Shown piece after piece: positions 26,584 to 35,294 of a DNA stretch of 64,000 nucleotides; the stretch's first letter is position 1; each line of letters begins with the position of its first letter. Source of the stretch: an uncultured Aquimarina sp. Its GTDB lineage: Bacteria > Bacteroidota > Bacteroidia > Flavobacteriales > Flavobacteriaceae. The notes beneath the pieces are model-generated. The model saw only the letters and a program-made list of their open reading frames with translations, did not search any database and was not told where the DNA came from. Made by a program: the position numbers and the translations under genes. Location of the stretch: the NCBI GenBank assembly GCA_947496705.1, contig CANMDW010000010.1, forward strand, positions 102,311 through 166,310. Direction: 5' to 3'.

Positions 26584-26702
26584 CTATCTTTAAAGCTCCT
26601 TTCCCTTGACAGGGAAAGGTGTCGACTGTAAGGAGACGGAAAGGGTAGATAACACGAAAGATGAAGAAAAACTACATGATAAACAAAAGCTAAAAAACAC
26701 CT
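26584..26702 (+). repeat. fourth direct repeat copy with a truncated DUF559 gene start
   Basis: The repeat core recurs at 26,597 in direct orientation. It again leads into an ATG (26,661) followed by a near copy of the first ~40 bases of the DUF559 gene, with a one-base deletion in the A run, before homology stops. This is the footprint of a second, lost copy of gene plus repeat. The following 26,703-26,853 contains a C-rich/GGAGG REP-like stretch (CCCCCTAACCCC at 26,731) and CCTAGCCAGCCAGGCAGGC. Confidence 0.75.
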
Positions 26703-26886
26703 TGATGAATAAAAACTTGGTCAAAACATCCCCCTAACCCCACTACCTAGCCAGCCAGGCAGGCTTCAAAGGAGGAATTATTTTCTTTGTTTATCATAGG
26801 CTTCCTGCCCCACACCTAATCCTTCAACTAAAATTGGCGATAGTATCATTATTTTGTACTTTCGCGAGGGTACAACAAACACATGC

Positions 26887-28068
26887 ATGAAGAAAATACA
26901 AATGGTTGACCTCAAAGGTCAATATGAACAAATCAAAGAGCGAGTAGATGCATCTATACTCGACGTTATACATTCGGCAGCCTTTATTAATGGCCCAGAG
27001 GTACATGCTTTTCAAAAAGAATTAGAAGCATACCTCGATATAAAACATGTCATTCCCTGTGCCAATGGTACCGATGCATTGCAAATTGCTATGATGGGGC
27101 TTGGTCTTGAGCCCGGTGACGAGGTGATCACTGCCGATTTTACCTTTGCAGCAACAGTAGAAGTAATTGCCTTGTTAAAACTTACCCCGGTGCTGGTGGA
27201 TGTGTTACCCGATTCTTTTAATATTGATCCAGAAGCCATCAAAAGAGCCATAACCCCCAGGACCAAGGCCATTGTGCCCGTGCATTTATTTGGTCAAAGT
27301 GCCGATATGGATGAGATCATGGCTATTGCCAATGAGCATGATTTATATGTGATCGAAGATAATGCCCAGGGTATTGGAGCCAGTTATAAATTTACCAATG
27401 GAAAGACCGTTAAAACAGGTGCCATTAGCCATGTGGCCTCTACTTCGTTTTTTCCATCAAAAAATTTAGGGTGTTATGGAGATGGAGGAGCCATTTTTAC
27501 CAATGATGATGCACTGGCACATACCATTCGCGGAATCGTAAATCATGGAATGTATACAAGGTATCACCATGATGTTGTGGGCGTAAATTCTCGTCTGGAT
27601 TCTATACAAGCTACTGTTTTGAGGGCAAAACTACCGAATTTGGATAGTTATAACAATGCCCGCAGAGCAGCGGCAAGAAAATACAATAAAGCTTTTGAAG
27701 ACATACAGAACATTATTACACCCAAAGTAAAAGGAAATCATTGTAACACTCACCAGAACGCTATTTGTGATACTTGTGATTGTCATGTTTTTCACCAGTA
27801 TACCCTTAGAGTAATCAATACAGATCGGGATGCTTTGGCAAAACACCTTAATGATCATGGAATTCCTTGTGGAGTTTATTATCCTATCCCGCTGCATAGT
27901 CAAAAGGCCTATAAGGATGATCGCTATAACGAAGCAGATTTTCCAGTAACTAATCAACTAGTAAAAGAAGTGATCTCCTTACCTATGCACACCGAATTGG
28001 ATGACGAACAAATTGATTTTATTACCAAAACTGTGATCGATTTTGTACATCGTGAACGTCCTGCCTAA
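26887..28068 (+). CDS. DegT/DnrJ/EryC1/StrS-family sugar aminotransferase
   Basis: A 393-residue PLP enzyme. The start is taken at MKKIQMVDLKGQY (26,887); the 33 bp of open frame upstream look like promoter (TTTTGTACTTTCGC). Family marks are ANGTDALQIAMM, GDEVITADFTFAATVEV, VIEDNAQGIGASY and SFFPSKNLGCYGDGGAI with the PLP-binding Lys. Such enzymes aminate nucleotide-linked keto sugars for surface polysaccharide. Unusual is a short insertion at about residues 283-302 carrying four Cys and three His (HCNTHQNAICDTCDCH), which could bind a metal. No other sugar-nucleotide genes flank it. Confidence 0.88.
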   Translation: MKKIQMVDLKGQYEQIKERVDASILDVIHSAAFINGPEVHAFQKELEAYLDIKHVIPCANGTDALQIAMMGLGLEPGDEVITADFTFAATVEVIALLKLTPVLVDVLPDSFNIDPEAIKRAITPRTKAIVPVHLFGQSADMDEIMAIANEHDLYVIEDNAQGIGASYKFTNGKTVKTGAISHVASTSFFPSKNLGCYGDGGAIFTNDDALAHTIRGIVNHGMYTRYHHDVVGVNSRLDSIQATVLRAKLPNLDSYNNARRAAARKYNKAFEDIQNIITPKVKGNHCNTHQNAICDTCDCHVFHQYTLRVINTDRDALAKHLNDHGIPCGVYYPIPLHSQKAYKDDRYNEADFPVTNQLVKEVISLPMHTELDDEQIDFITKTVIDFVHRERPA

Positions 28069-28160
28069 TCTGATGGCTACCAGACACCCACAAATAACTT
28101 ATGATTACAATAAGCTCCTCTTCCCGGGGAGCGTTGTTACATAGCTTAATTATAATGCAA

Positions 28161-28197
28161 CCCGCCTGCCGGATCTAAAGGTCGGTAGACAGGCGGG
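28161..28197. repeat. GC-rich hairpin
   Basis: CCCGCCTG and CAGGCGGG pair across about 21 bases, and an inner CCGG/TCGG adds pairing. It is far richer in G+C than its surroundings and follows the aminotransferase gene by about 90 bp. REP-like palindrome or part of a terminator. Confidence 0.5.
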
Positions 28198-28206
28198 CAG
28201 GAAACC

Positions 28207-28242
28207 AAAAGCTCTCCCTTTTGGCCAAAGGGGAGAGCTTTT
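28207..28242. terminator. strong palindromic terminator
   Basis: A 36-bp near-perfect palindrome beginning AAAAGCTCTCCC and ending GGGGAGAGCTTTT, centred on TTGGCCAA. The A and T ends allow termination in both directions. It most likely ends the aminotransferase transcript. Confidence 0.75.
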
Positions 28243-28433
28243 GCTGTTTTCCTTTAGAATTGCTTACTAAAAAGATATGGATACATAATAGCTGGCAGGG
28301 TAGAGTTTGGGGAGGATAAATTCAAAAACTATCTTTTGCTAGAACATGCCCCTATAGTAAGGACATATATAGTAATCAGGAAAATGTAGCTGCCATTATG
28401 ATAGGCGTTTGTAATACCTGATCTAACGTTTAA

Positions 28434-28820
28434 ACCATAGTAAACACCACACTATATCTCTGCAAAAACATATTAGTTGATGCAGTTGCTGCCCTAGCTA
28501 AGTATTTTGCTGCCTTAGCTAATGATGTAGCTGTCACGGAAGATAATGTTACTGCCACGGATGATCTTCTAGCTGTTGTTTCTGATACTATACCTGCCTT
28601 AATTGATCATTTTCCTGCTTTTATTGAAAGTTTTGCTGCCGTAGTTGATGACAAACCTGCCTTAATTGATCATAAACCTGCTTTAATTGATCATAAACCT
28701 GCAGTATACGACATTTTTACTGTTGTTAGTATAGTATTACCTGTGTTTATTACTGCAGAAAAAGAGGCTTTTGTATTATCCAGGGTGTTTTTTAGTCTTC
28801 CACATCGTCATGTATGGTAA
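28434..28820. repeat. 21-bp-periodic tract (heptad repeats), open frame without start codon
   Basis: From 28,488 to 28,760 the DNA is built of about 13 degenerate 21-bp units. On the plus strand the frame is open from 28,434 to a TAA at 28,820 with no ATG, GTG or TTG near its start. It reads as heptads such as AALAKYF, AALANDV, PALIDHK, PALIDHK, PAVYDIF. On the minus strand the same units read QVYDQLK/QVYDQLR, a good coiled-coil heptad but broken by several stops. The sequence therefore once coded for heptads on one strand; which strand is unclear. The two best-conserved units are nearly identical (AAACCTGCNTTAATTGATCAT), so local duplication was recent. From 28,243 to 28,433 I see nothing. 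Confidence 0.7.
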
Positions 28821-28985
28821 CTGTTACCCGTAGTAGATCTTCCCTTTAATATGCTCTGATAGCTTCTTTGATCTTCTTGTCTTTTCCTCTTGTAAAAGAA
28901 ACAGGAACGGTTGTAATATCAACATACTGCCTGTCAAAATCCCCTGCCTATATCAACATCAATACCAACATTTACAGGATGCATT
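28750..28985 (-). pseudogene. decayed gene remnant, unknown family
   Basis: Minus-strand frames give VGIDVDIG, a one-base shift, then DFDRQYVDITTVPVSF and RGKDKKIKEAIRAY. A stop follows, then REDLLRVTVTIHDDVED, another stop, and PWIIQKPLFLQ. The protein-like composition across stops and one frameshift points to a dead gene. The same frame runs on into the heptad tract. I do not recognise the family. From 28,986 to 29,149 is spacer before the amidohydrolase. Confidence 0.4.
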
Positions 28986-29149
28986 GTATTCTTGTCGATC
29001 GTACTTACAGAAAACAAATACTACAGGATCAAATAGTCGTTGTCAATCCTTTTGTGTTGTAAAAAATAGCTTTCTGCGTCTGGGAATTATGCAAAATCAT
29101 TCAATTCTTCTATATTTAACCTTTAGATAAACATTTTATACAAATCATT

Positions 29150-30436
29150 ATGATAAAACATGCATACTTGGTGCTATTACTCCTCACAAGCACTACCCTT
29201 TTGGCCCAGAACACTTATCTACATTGTGGAAAATTAATCGATACCAAAGCAGGCACTGTACTCACCGAAAAAACAATTGTGGTTTCGGGAAATAAGATTT
29301 CTAAAATCCAGGATGGGTATACTTCTGGAAAAAAGGAAGATATCACTATCGATCTGAAAAGCAAAACGGTGATGCCGGGACTGATCGATATGCATATTCA
29401 TATTGAAGGCGAATCGAATCCCAAAGCCTATTTACAACGCTACACCAACAATGAAGCCGACGTGGCTTTTAATGCTGTAGGATATGCCAAAAAAACATTA
29501 ATGGCCGGTTTTACTACAGTTAGAGACCTGGGGGGAAGCGGTGTGAACATTGCCTTAAAAAAAGCCATTGCACAAGGCAAGATCGTTGGGCCCAGAATTT
29601 TTACTTCAGGCAAATCATTGGGAACCACAGGCGGGCATGCCGACCCTACCAATGGTTCCAGAAAGGACCTGATGGGTGACCCGGGACCCAAAGAAGGAGT
29701 TGTGAACGGCCCCGAAGATGCTAAAAAAGCAGTACGACAACGCTATAAAAATGGAGCCGACCTCATTAAGATCACCGCAACCGGCGGGGTGCTCAGCGTA
29801 GCCAAAAGTGGTTCGAATCCGCAATTTACGGTAGAAGAAATCAAGGCCATTTGTGAAACCGCCAAAGATTACGGATTTCATGTAGCAGCACATGCCCATG
29901 GCGATGAAGGAATGCAACGCGCCATTCTGGGAGGAGTAAAAACGATTGAGCACGGTACCCTCATGAGTGAGAAAACCATGGAGCTGATGAAAAAACACGA
30001 CGCTTATCTGGTACCCACAATCACCGCCGGCAAAGAAGTGACCCAAAAAGCAAAGATCGATGGTTACTACCCCGCCATTATTGTACCAAAAGCCCTGGAT
30101 ATTGGCCCGAAGATCCAAAATACCTTTAAGAAAGCCTATGATCGCGGCGTTGGTATCGCCTTTGGTACCGATGCCGGAGTGTTTAAGCACGGAGAAAACG
30201 GAAAAGAATTTGGGTTTATGGTCGAAGCCGGAATGCCAGCCATGGCGGCGATACAAAGCGCTACCACCACCAATGCCAACATCCTGAATATGGAAGACCA
30301 ATTGGGGCAAATTGCACCGGGTTTCCTGGCCGATATCGTGGCGGTAAATGACGACCCCACCAAAAAGATCGCTACCATGGAAAATGTAACCTTCGTGATG
30401 AAAGAAGGAAAGGTGTATAAAAGGCTGGAAGAATGA
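29150..30436 (+). CDS. secreted metal-dependent amidohydrolase
   Basis: A 428-residue protein with a signal peptide (residues 1-19, ending LLAQ), so periplasmic. It is an imidazolonepropionase/prolidase-like amidohydrolase. The metal site is visible as GLIDMHIHIEG (two His near 83-85), DLIKITATGG (Lys near 205), HVAAHAHGDEG and TIEHGTLM (His), and IAFGTDAGVF (Asp near 344). It hydrolyses an amide or cyclic amide; relatives include Xaa-Pro dipeptidases and carnosinase-like enzymes, so a peptide substrate is possible. The gene is richer in G+C than its neighbours. It overlaps the YARHG protein gene by 4 bp (ATGA), so the two are one operon. Confidence 0.88.
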   Translation: MIKHAYLVLLLLTSTTLLAQNTYLHCGKLIDTKAGTVLTEKTIVVSGNKISKIQDGYTSGKKEDITIDLKSKTVMPGLIDMHIHIEGESNPKAYLQRYTNNEADVAFNAVGYAKKTLMAGFTTVRDLGGSGVNIALKKAIAQGKIVGPRIFTSGKSLGTTGGHADPTNGSRKDLMGDPGPKEGVVNGPEDAKKAVRQRYKNGADLIKITATGGVLSVAKSGSNPQFTVEEIKAICETAKDYGFHVAAHAHGDEGMQRAILGGVKTIEHGTLMSEKTMELMKKHDAYLVPTITAGKEVTQKAKIDGYYPAIIVPKALDIGPKIQNTFKKAYDRGVGIAFGTDAGVFKHGENGKEFGFMVEAGMPAMAAIQSATTTNANILNMEDQLGQIAPGFLADIVAVNDDPTKKIATMENVTFVMKEGKVYKRLEE

Positions 30437-31218
30437 AAAATACAATATTCTTATGCATATTGATCTCAAACCTTTCCTTTGGGCAGAGTTTTGAAGATGA
30501 AGGTGTAGACGAAACCAAAATAACTCCCTGGAAAGTAGATGATTATGAAAAATATGAAGGTCGTTACGCTTTCGGGTTCTCTGAAGGGGAATCGACCGTA
30601 ACCATTTCAATAGATAAAAATGTTGCTTGTGCGCAACTCAGGTTTAATGAATGGAAGGAAGAATATATTGATATAGATGAAGGGGCACCTTGGTATGGAG
30701 CCTACTTGAATTATAATAATGTAAAGATTGAAGGAAATTTATTCTTTTCAGATCAAAGTAACGGTGAATTTGTTTTATATCATAAAGATGGGAAGGATAT
30801 ACCATGCCTAAAATTAAACAAATCTCCATACTTGGTATATAGCAAGATCGAGGAGCATGAAATTTTTGACTATGAACTTGGCTCATTTGCTGGCAGGTAT
30901 ATAGAATGGAAAAATAGTCGATTTAAGGAAACGGAATTTGAAATTATTCCTTTACATCGACTAGCATCTCTAAGCTTGGAAGAACTGAAAATTATGAGAA
31001 ATGAAATATTTGCCCGATATGGTTATATTTTTAAAAAAGGAGGCGAAATGGATACGTATTTCAATAAACAGGATTGGTATCTGGGAATTAAAAAAAAAGA
31101 GGGTGTTGGAATTAATAATGATGATCCCGACAATTATCTTACAGCAATTGAAAAAGCCAATCTAAAGAATATACTAAAAGAAGAAGAGAAAAAAAGAAAA
31201 GCCACTTATAAAGAGTAA
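30433..31218 (+). CDS. YARHG-domain secreted protein
   Basis: A 261-residue protein with a signal peptide (residues 1-18, ending SFGQ). The N-terminal half is beta-rich with no named family. The C-terminal YARHG domain (about 175-245) shows LKIMRNEIFARYGYIF, then a G-E-M-x-x-Y-F-x-x-x-x-W-Y pattern, as in extracellular proteins of this family, often near cell-wall or peptidoglycan-associated genes. The tail is strongly charged (EEEKKRK). Translationally coupled to the amidohydrolase. Function unknown. Confidence 0.8.
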   Translation: MKNTIFLCILISNLSFGQSFEDEGVDETKITPWKVDDYEKYEGRYAFGFSEGESTVTISIDKNVACAQLRFNEWKEEYIDIDEGAPWYGAYLNYNNVKIEGNLFFSDQSNGEFVLYHKDGKDIPCLKLNKSPYLVYSKIEEHEIFDYELGSFAGRYIEWKNSRFKETEFEIIPLHRLASLSLEELKIMRNEIFARYGYIFKKGGEMDTYFNKQDWYLGIKKKEGVGINNDDPDNYLTAIEKANLKNILKEEEKKRKATYKE

Positions 31219-31219
31219 T

Positions 31220-31687
31220 ATGGCACTACTATTTCAACTATGGATTGAAACCGGTCATGACGATACAAAAGGAATGGCTATACGTAATTATTTCAACGCT
31301 AAAAAAGAGATCATTACCGATATGGGACACTATCCTATTAAGGTGTATAAAAGTGAAGATACGGCAAGCATAATTACCGTAAACGGAATCAGCCAAACTG
31401 GTATGCATTCCCAAAAGGATTGTGAAGAAATGACCCAGATCGGATTTGAATTTTATGAACATCTTCGTAAAGTTCCTACGTTTAGATATGCACTCTGCGG
31501 TATCGAAGTAGATGAATGGAGAGAAATGAGCGAACTCGAAGAAGATCCAGACGACATACTACTTATCAAAGGTTTTGTGATTCGAAAGGATCTGTATAAT
31601 CTCCTGGGAAGCCCCGGTGAGATGATACCTTTTACAACAAACTATGTATGGACTCCTTATGAAGGAGAAGTTTGGGACCCAACCTAA
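31220..31687 (+). CDS. conserved hypothetical cytoplasmic protein
   Basis: A 155-residue protein, soluble and acidic, with no signal peptide or membrane helix. It begins 1 bp after the YARHG stop, so it is in the same operon. Features include SIITVNGISQTGMH, a run of acidic residues (ELEEDPDDI), and a C-terminal VWTPYEGEVW. I recognise no family or catalytic motif. Its size and cytoplasmic location after a secreted protein are compatible with many roles, so none is assigned. Confidence 0.6.
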   Translation: MALLFQLWIETGHDDTKGMAIRNYFNAKKEIITDMGHYPIKVYKSEDTASIITVNGISQTGMHSQKDCEEMTQIGFEFYEHLRKVPTFRYALCGIEVDEWREMSELEEDPDDILLIKGFVIRKDLYNLLGSPGEMIPFTTNYVWTPYEGEVWDPT

Positions 31688-31723
31688 TTCGTCCACCTAA
31701 AGAATATTTTAAGCTGTTATGTT

Positions 31724-32386
31724 ATGAGATTTTTTAAGCTAAAAGGAAAATTTAACTGGAAATATATCATTGGGGAGGTACTGTTAATTTTTGTGGGTAT
31801 CAATCTTGCCATATGGTTTAATAACTGGAACACTTCAAAAAAAACCAGCAACGATAAAAATATTGCCATAGCCAAAATCAAAGGCGAGATCGGAAATAAT
31901 ATAAAGGAACTTGATACCGCTCAAAAAAACAATCAATTTATTTTGAATGCATTTACCGATTTACAAAAATTATCTGAGAAAGGTACTTCCAAAATCATTG
32001 CCACCCCAAAACAATTAAATACCTTCAAAAAACGATATCCAAAATTTTTTAGCACTACAGATTCTACCAAAATCAATAATGAAATATTCAGCTACAACAT
32101 TCAAACTTATATTGTACTTGAAATCCCAACACTTACACAAATAGCCTGGGAGACTACCAGATCGATCGGTATTTCTAATGAATTTGATTATGAATGTTTG
32201 TATGATCTGGAGAGCACATACAGTCTACAACAAAGAGTGCAAAATGAAATAGATAAGGCGGCAGATGCATTACAAAAGAGGGAAATAAAAGGCTTATTGA
32301 ATATTCTGAACTTTCTGGATCAGCTTAATACACAATTAATGAAAAATTATAAGGATATACTCTTAACTATAGACGACTGCGACTAA
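31724..32386 (+). CDS. membrane-anchored protein, DUF6090-like
   Basis: A 220-residue protein. One N-terminal membrane helix (about 13-33, WKYIIGEVLLIFVGINLAIW) is followed by NNWN and a long helical, probably coiled-coil domain. The E-V/I-L-L-I-x-x-G-I-x-x-A-x-x-x-N-N-W-N pattern is the mark of DUF6090-like proteins, common in Flavobacteriia and of unknown function. It starts 36 bp after the preceding gene and converges on fabD. Confidence 0.7.
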   Translation: MRFFKLKGKFNWKYIIGEVLLIFVGINLAIWFNNWNTSKKTSNDKNIAIAKIKGEIGNNIKELDTAQKNNQFILNAFTDLQKLSEKGTSKIIATPKQLNTFKKRYPKFFSTTDSTKINNEIFSYNIQTYIVLEIPTLTQIAWETTRSIGISNEFDYECLYDLESTYSLQQRVQNEIDKAADALQKREIKGLLNILNFLDQLNTQLMKNYKDILLTIDDCD

Positions 32387-32417
32387 TTGCCGTCTCTTTT
32401 TTAAATTTACTTTTATC

Positions 32418-33299
32418 TTACATTGTAGCTGAAGCAGTTTCGGCAGATCGCTCAATCTTTTTAACCAGTCCCGATAATACTTTTCCTGGTCCTACTTCGG
32501 TAAACAATGTTGCGCCATCTTTGATCATATGTTGCACACTTTGTGTCCATTTTACAGGAGCTGTGAGTTGAGCGATCAGGTTTCTTTTGATTTCCTCGGG
32601 ATTGGTAATTGCTATGGTGGTTACATTTTGGTATACCGGGCAATTGGGTGTATTAAAAGTTGTTGCTTCTATCGCAGCAGCCAGTTCTTCACGGGCGGGT
32701 TCCATTAACGGAGAATGAAATGCACCGCCTACAGGTAACACTAATGCTCGACGGGCTCCTTTTTCCTTCATCCATTCACAAGCTCTTTCTATTGCTTCTA
32801 CTTCTCCAGAAATCACTAATTGACCCGGACAATTATAATTTGCAGCTACTACGATTCCATCGGTTTCTTCACACCCTTGTTCTACCACCTCATCTTCTAA
32901 TCCCAAAACAGCTGCCATTGTAGAAGGTTTCAGCTCACATGCCTTTTGCATGGCTAATGCTCTTTTGGATACCAATCGCAGGGCATCTTCAAAATTCAAA
33001 GTACCATTGGCTACCAACGCAGAGAACTCACCCAGAGAGTGTCCTGCAACCATATCGGGTTTAAAACTATCCCCAAGTACTTTACTTAAAATCACTGAAT
33101 GCAAAAAAATGGCAGGTTGTGTTACTTTTGTTTGTTTCAATTCCTCTGCAGTTCCTTCAAACATGATTTTGGTAATCTCAAAACCTAAGATATCGTTTGC
33201 TTTATCAAAAAGTTCTTTTGCTATTTCTGAGTTTTCGTATAAATCCAGACCCATTCCTGAAAACTGAGCCCCTTGACCAGGAAATACATATGCGTTCAT
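32418..33299 (-). CDS. fabD: malonyl-CoA:ACP transacylase
   Basis: A 293-residue protein. The start at 33,299 (MNAYVFPGQGAQFSG) is chosen because homologues begin there; the open frame runs 28 codons further but through poor sequence. Motifs are GQGAQ (8-12), the catalytic Ser88 in AGHSLGEFSALV, QPAIFLHS near 61, and the catalytic His in GGAFHSPLMEPA near 198. It loads malonyl groups onto acyl carrier protein for fatty-acid synthesis. It stands apart from other fab genes. The spacer up to 33,423 contains an imperfect GGCAGTA/TACTGCTTGCC repeat of uncertain meaning. Confidence 0.93.
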   Translation of the reverse strand: MNAYVFPGQGAQFSGMGLDLYENSEIAKELFDKANDILGFEITKIMFEGTAEELKQTKVTQPAIFLHSVILSKVLGDSFKPDMVAGHSLGEFSALVANGTLNFEDALRLVSKRALAMQKACELKPSTMAAVLGLEDEVVEQGCEETDGIVVAANYNCPGQLVISGEVEAIERACEWMKEKGARRALVLPVGGAFHSPLMEPAREELAAAIEATTFNTPNCPVYQNVTTIAITNPEEIKRNLIAQLTAPVKWTQSVQHMIKDGATLFTEVGPGKVLSGLVKKIERSAETASATM

Positions 33300-33423
33300 G
33301 TACTGTGTGTTTAAAATTTTGACAAAAGTAAGGATTAAATTCATTAGTGCACAGTTTATATTTTGCAGTAGGCAGTACAACATACGCGAGTTTGCTTACT
33401 GCTTGCCGTGTGCTGCCCAATCA

Positions 33424-34275
33424 TCAACAATAAACTTTAATAATCCTTCTTACACTCTGGTAGTAAGAACTACCAAATACATTAAGATGTGCCAAAAGAT
33501 AATAGAGTTGCCAAATGGGTAATCGATCTTTCCAATTTGCAACTAGCGGAAAAACTTCATGATAGACTTCAAACAGTTCAACATCAAAACCACCAAACAA
33601 ATGCATCATTGCGATATCCATCTCTCTGGGAGCAAATGCCACTGCAGGATCGATCAGACAAGGTTTTCCATTTTTATGTACCATATAATTACCTCCCCAC
33701 AAATCACCGTGGATCAATCCCGGTTTTTCTTCGGGAATTTTATTTTCTAGATTTTTATAAAATCTATCTACATCTGAAAAAGAAAATCCTTTCTGTCTGG
33801 CTAGTTCAAATTGTGGCTCCAATCGTTGAGTGATGTAAAATTCAAAAGCTGAACTGCACTTGGTATTATATTGTGGCAGGCTTCCTATATAATTATCCTC
33901 TTCAAAGCCAAAATAAGGGGCACTATGCCTATGCAACATTGCCAGTTGGGTTCCAAACACTTTCCAAAAATCGAGGGTTTTTGTTCCGGTAGCTATATAC
34001 TCCATCATCAAAAAAGCAGTGGCACCTATTTCGGCATAGTCTAAAACTTCAGGAATAATAAAAATATTTGTTTCGTTTAGTGAGCTTAGCCCTTTGGCTT
34101 CTGCTTCAAACATATCGGGAAATTTGGAAACACTGTTGAGCTTAACAACAACTTTTCGCGTAGGCGTTGTAAATACATATACTTGATTAATATCTCCACC
34201 CGATAAAGGTGCTGTTGCAATTATTTTTTCAGAAAGTAATTCTTCAAAGTGCTGTATGAGTACAGAAGAAAGCAT
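33424..34275 (-). CDS. fructosamine/ketosamine-3-kinase family protein
   Basis: A 283-residue aminoglycoside-phosphotransferase-fold kinase. Residues near 24-33 give SGGDINQVYVF, followed by the VVVKLN lysine. The catalytic loop is GLIHGDLWGGNYM near 186-198 and the metal Asp is in CLIDPAVAFAPREMD near 206-220. W-G-G-N after H-G-D-L is typical of the fructosamine-3-kinase group, which phosphorylates glycated amines so that the sugar falls off. The start codon overlaps the DHFR stop by one base, so the two are co-transcribed. Protein repair is the likely role, by family only. Confidence 0.88.
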   Translation of the reverse strand: MLSSVLIQHFEELLSEKIIATAPLSGGDINQVYVFTTPTRKVVVKLNSVSKFPDMFEAEAKGLSSLNETNIFIIPEVLDYAEIGATAFLMMEYIATGTKTLDFWKVFGTQLAMLHRHSAPYFGFEEDNYIGSLPQYNTKCSSAFEFYITQRLEPQFELARQKGFSFSDVDRFYKNLENKIPEEKPGLIHGDLWGGNYMVHKNGKPCLIDPAVAFAPREMDIAMMHLFGGFDVELFEVYHEVFPLVANWKDRLPIWQLYYLLAHLNVFGSSYYQSVRRIIKVYC

Positions 34276-35216
34276 TATTTTCTTTTATAGGTCAAATATG
34301 TGAAGGGGTATTGATGTTTTTCATCGGAGTCGTGAAATTCTTCTTTTTCAAGTTTCCATACTTCGGTATCAATTTCGGGAAAAAAAGTATCGGCCTCAAA
34401 AGTGCCTTCATGCACCCGGGTTAACTCAATACAATCTGCATACTCGAGTCCCATAGTGTATATCTCGCCTCCCCCGATAATAAAAGGTTGTGGATCGCTT
34501 TTGGATGCTTCCAGAGCATCCTGTATGGTATGCACTACGATTGCACCTTCGGCCTGATAATCTTTGTTGCGAGTAATGACAATATGTACCCGATTGGGAA
34601 GTAATTTTGGAAAAGATTCAAAGGTTTTGCGCCCCATGATGATATGATGCCCTGTAGTAAGCTGCTTAAATCGCTTAAAATCGTCGGGTAAATGCCAAAC
34701 AAGGTCATTATCCTTACCCAACTCATTTTGCTCACCGGCAGCTGCAATCATAGTAATGGTTTGTTTCACTTCTTTTTTTTCCATTTGTGCAACAGGTTGT
34801 TTTTCTTTTATAAATGCTTCTTTCTTTTTTACAAGGTCATCTTTGGGGTACATTAACTCTACATCTTTTTGAATTAGGGCAATTTCTTCTTTTTGTTTGG
34901 TAATCAACCGCTCCATTTGGCGATCAGACCATTCTTGCCCCATAAACGTATGAAACAACCATACATTGCAAAAATGAAGCATAAAAAGAAATGCCCAACA
35001 TATAATTGCAACCACAAACCAATAGGTTCCAAAAAAGGTAAGTTCTTTACCAAACCCAAAAACCAGTGTAAGAATAGCCATAAAAAGAGAACCCACCACA
35101 AAAACTACAAAATGCTGAAATAATCTTTTTTTCTGGATAATTCGCTTACGTGCATGCTCATATAATTCTCGCTGTTGCGGATCAATTTGTGGAGTTTCTT
35201 TTCTTCTGGAAAACAT
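34275..35216 (-). CDS. 2TM-domain/dihydrofolate reductase fusion
   Basis: A 313-residue two-part protein. Residues 1-115 form a 2TM domain: a basic helix (YEHARKRIIQKKRLFQHF), membrane segments at about 35-55 and 64-90, then F-M-G-Q-E-W. A linker, partly coiled coil, spans 100-150. Residues 153-313 are dihydrofolate reductase: ITMIAAAGEQNELG, the active-site LVWHLPDDFKRFK with the catalytic acid at 178-179, the NADPH motif IIMGRKTFESFP, and FIIGGGEIY near 247. It reduces dihydrofolate to tetrahydrofolate, here apparently tethered to the inner membrane. Both domains are common separately in Flavobacteriia; the fusion is the oddity. The thyA gene is 4.6 kb away on the same strand. Confidence 0.88.
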   Translation of the reverse strand: MFSRRKETPQIDPQQRELYEHARKRIIQKKRLFQHFVVFVVGSLFMAILTLVFGFGKELTFFGTYWFVVAIICWAFLFMLHFCNVWLFHTFMGQEWSDRQMERLITKQKEEIALIQKDVELMYPKDDLVKKKEAFIKEKQPVAQMEKKEVKQTITMIAAAGEQNELGKDNDLVWHLPDDFKRFKQLTTGHHIIMGRKTFESFPKLLPNRVHIVITRNKDYQAEGAIVVHTIQDALEASKSDPQPFIIGGGEIYTMGLEYADCIELTRVHEGTFEADTFFPEIDTEVWKLEKEEFHDSDEKHQYPFTYLTYKRK

Positions 35217-35294
35217 TTTAATAGTACCTTAGTAATGCAAGATCAGTTTTGCGAGTAAATATAAAGGTTTTACCAAAAAACCGATAGCTAACTT

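Noticed and set aside
29808..29824. GGTTCGAATCC as a tRNA T-arm
   Set aside because: It lies inside the amidohydrolase coding sequence and no acceptor or anticodon stems surround it.
29615..30610. 331-codon minus-strand open frame over the amidohydrolase
   Set aside because: The plus strand has all catalytic motifs of the amidohydrolase; the antisense frame has none.
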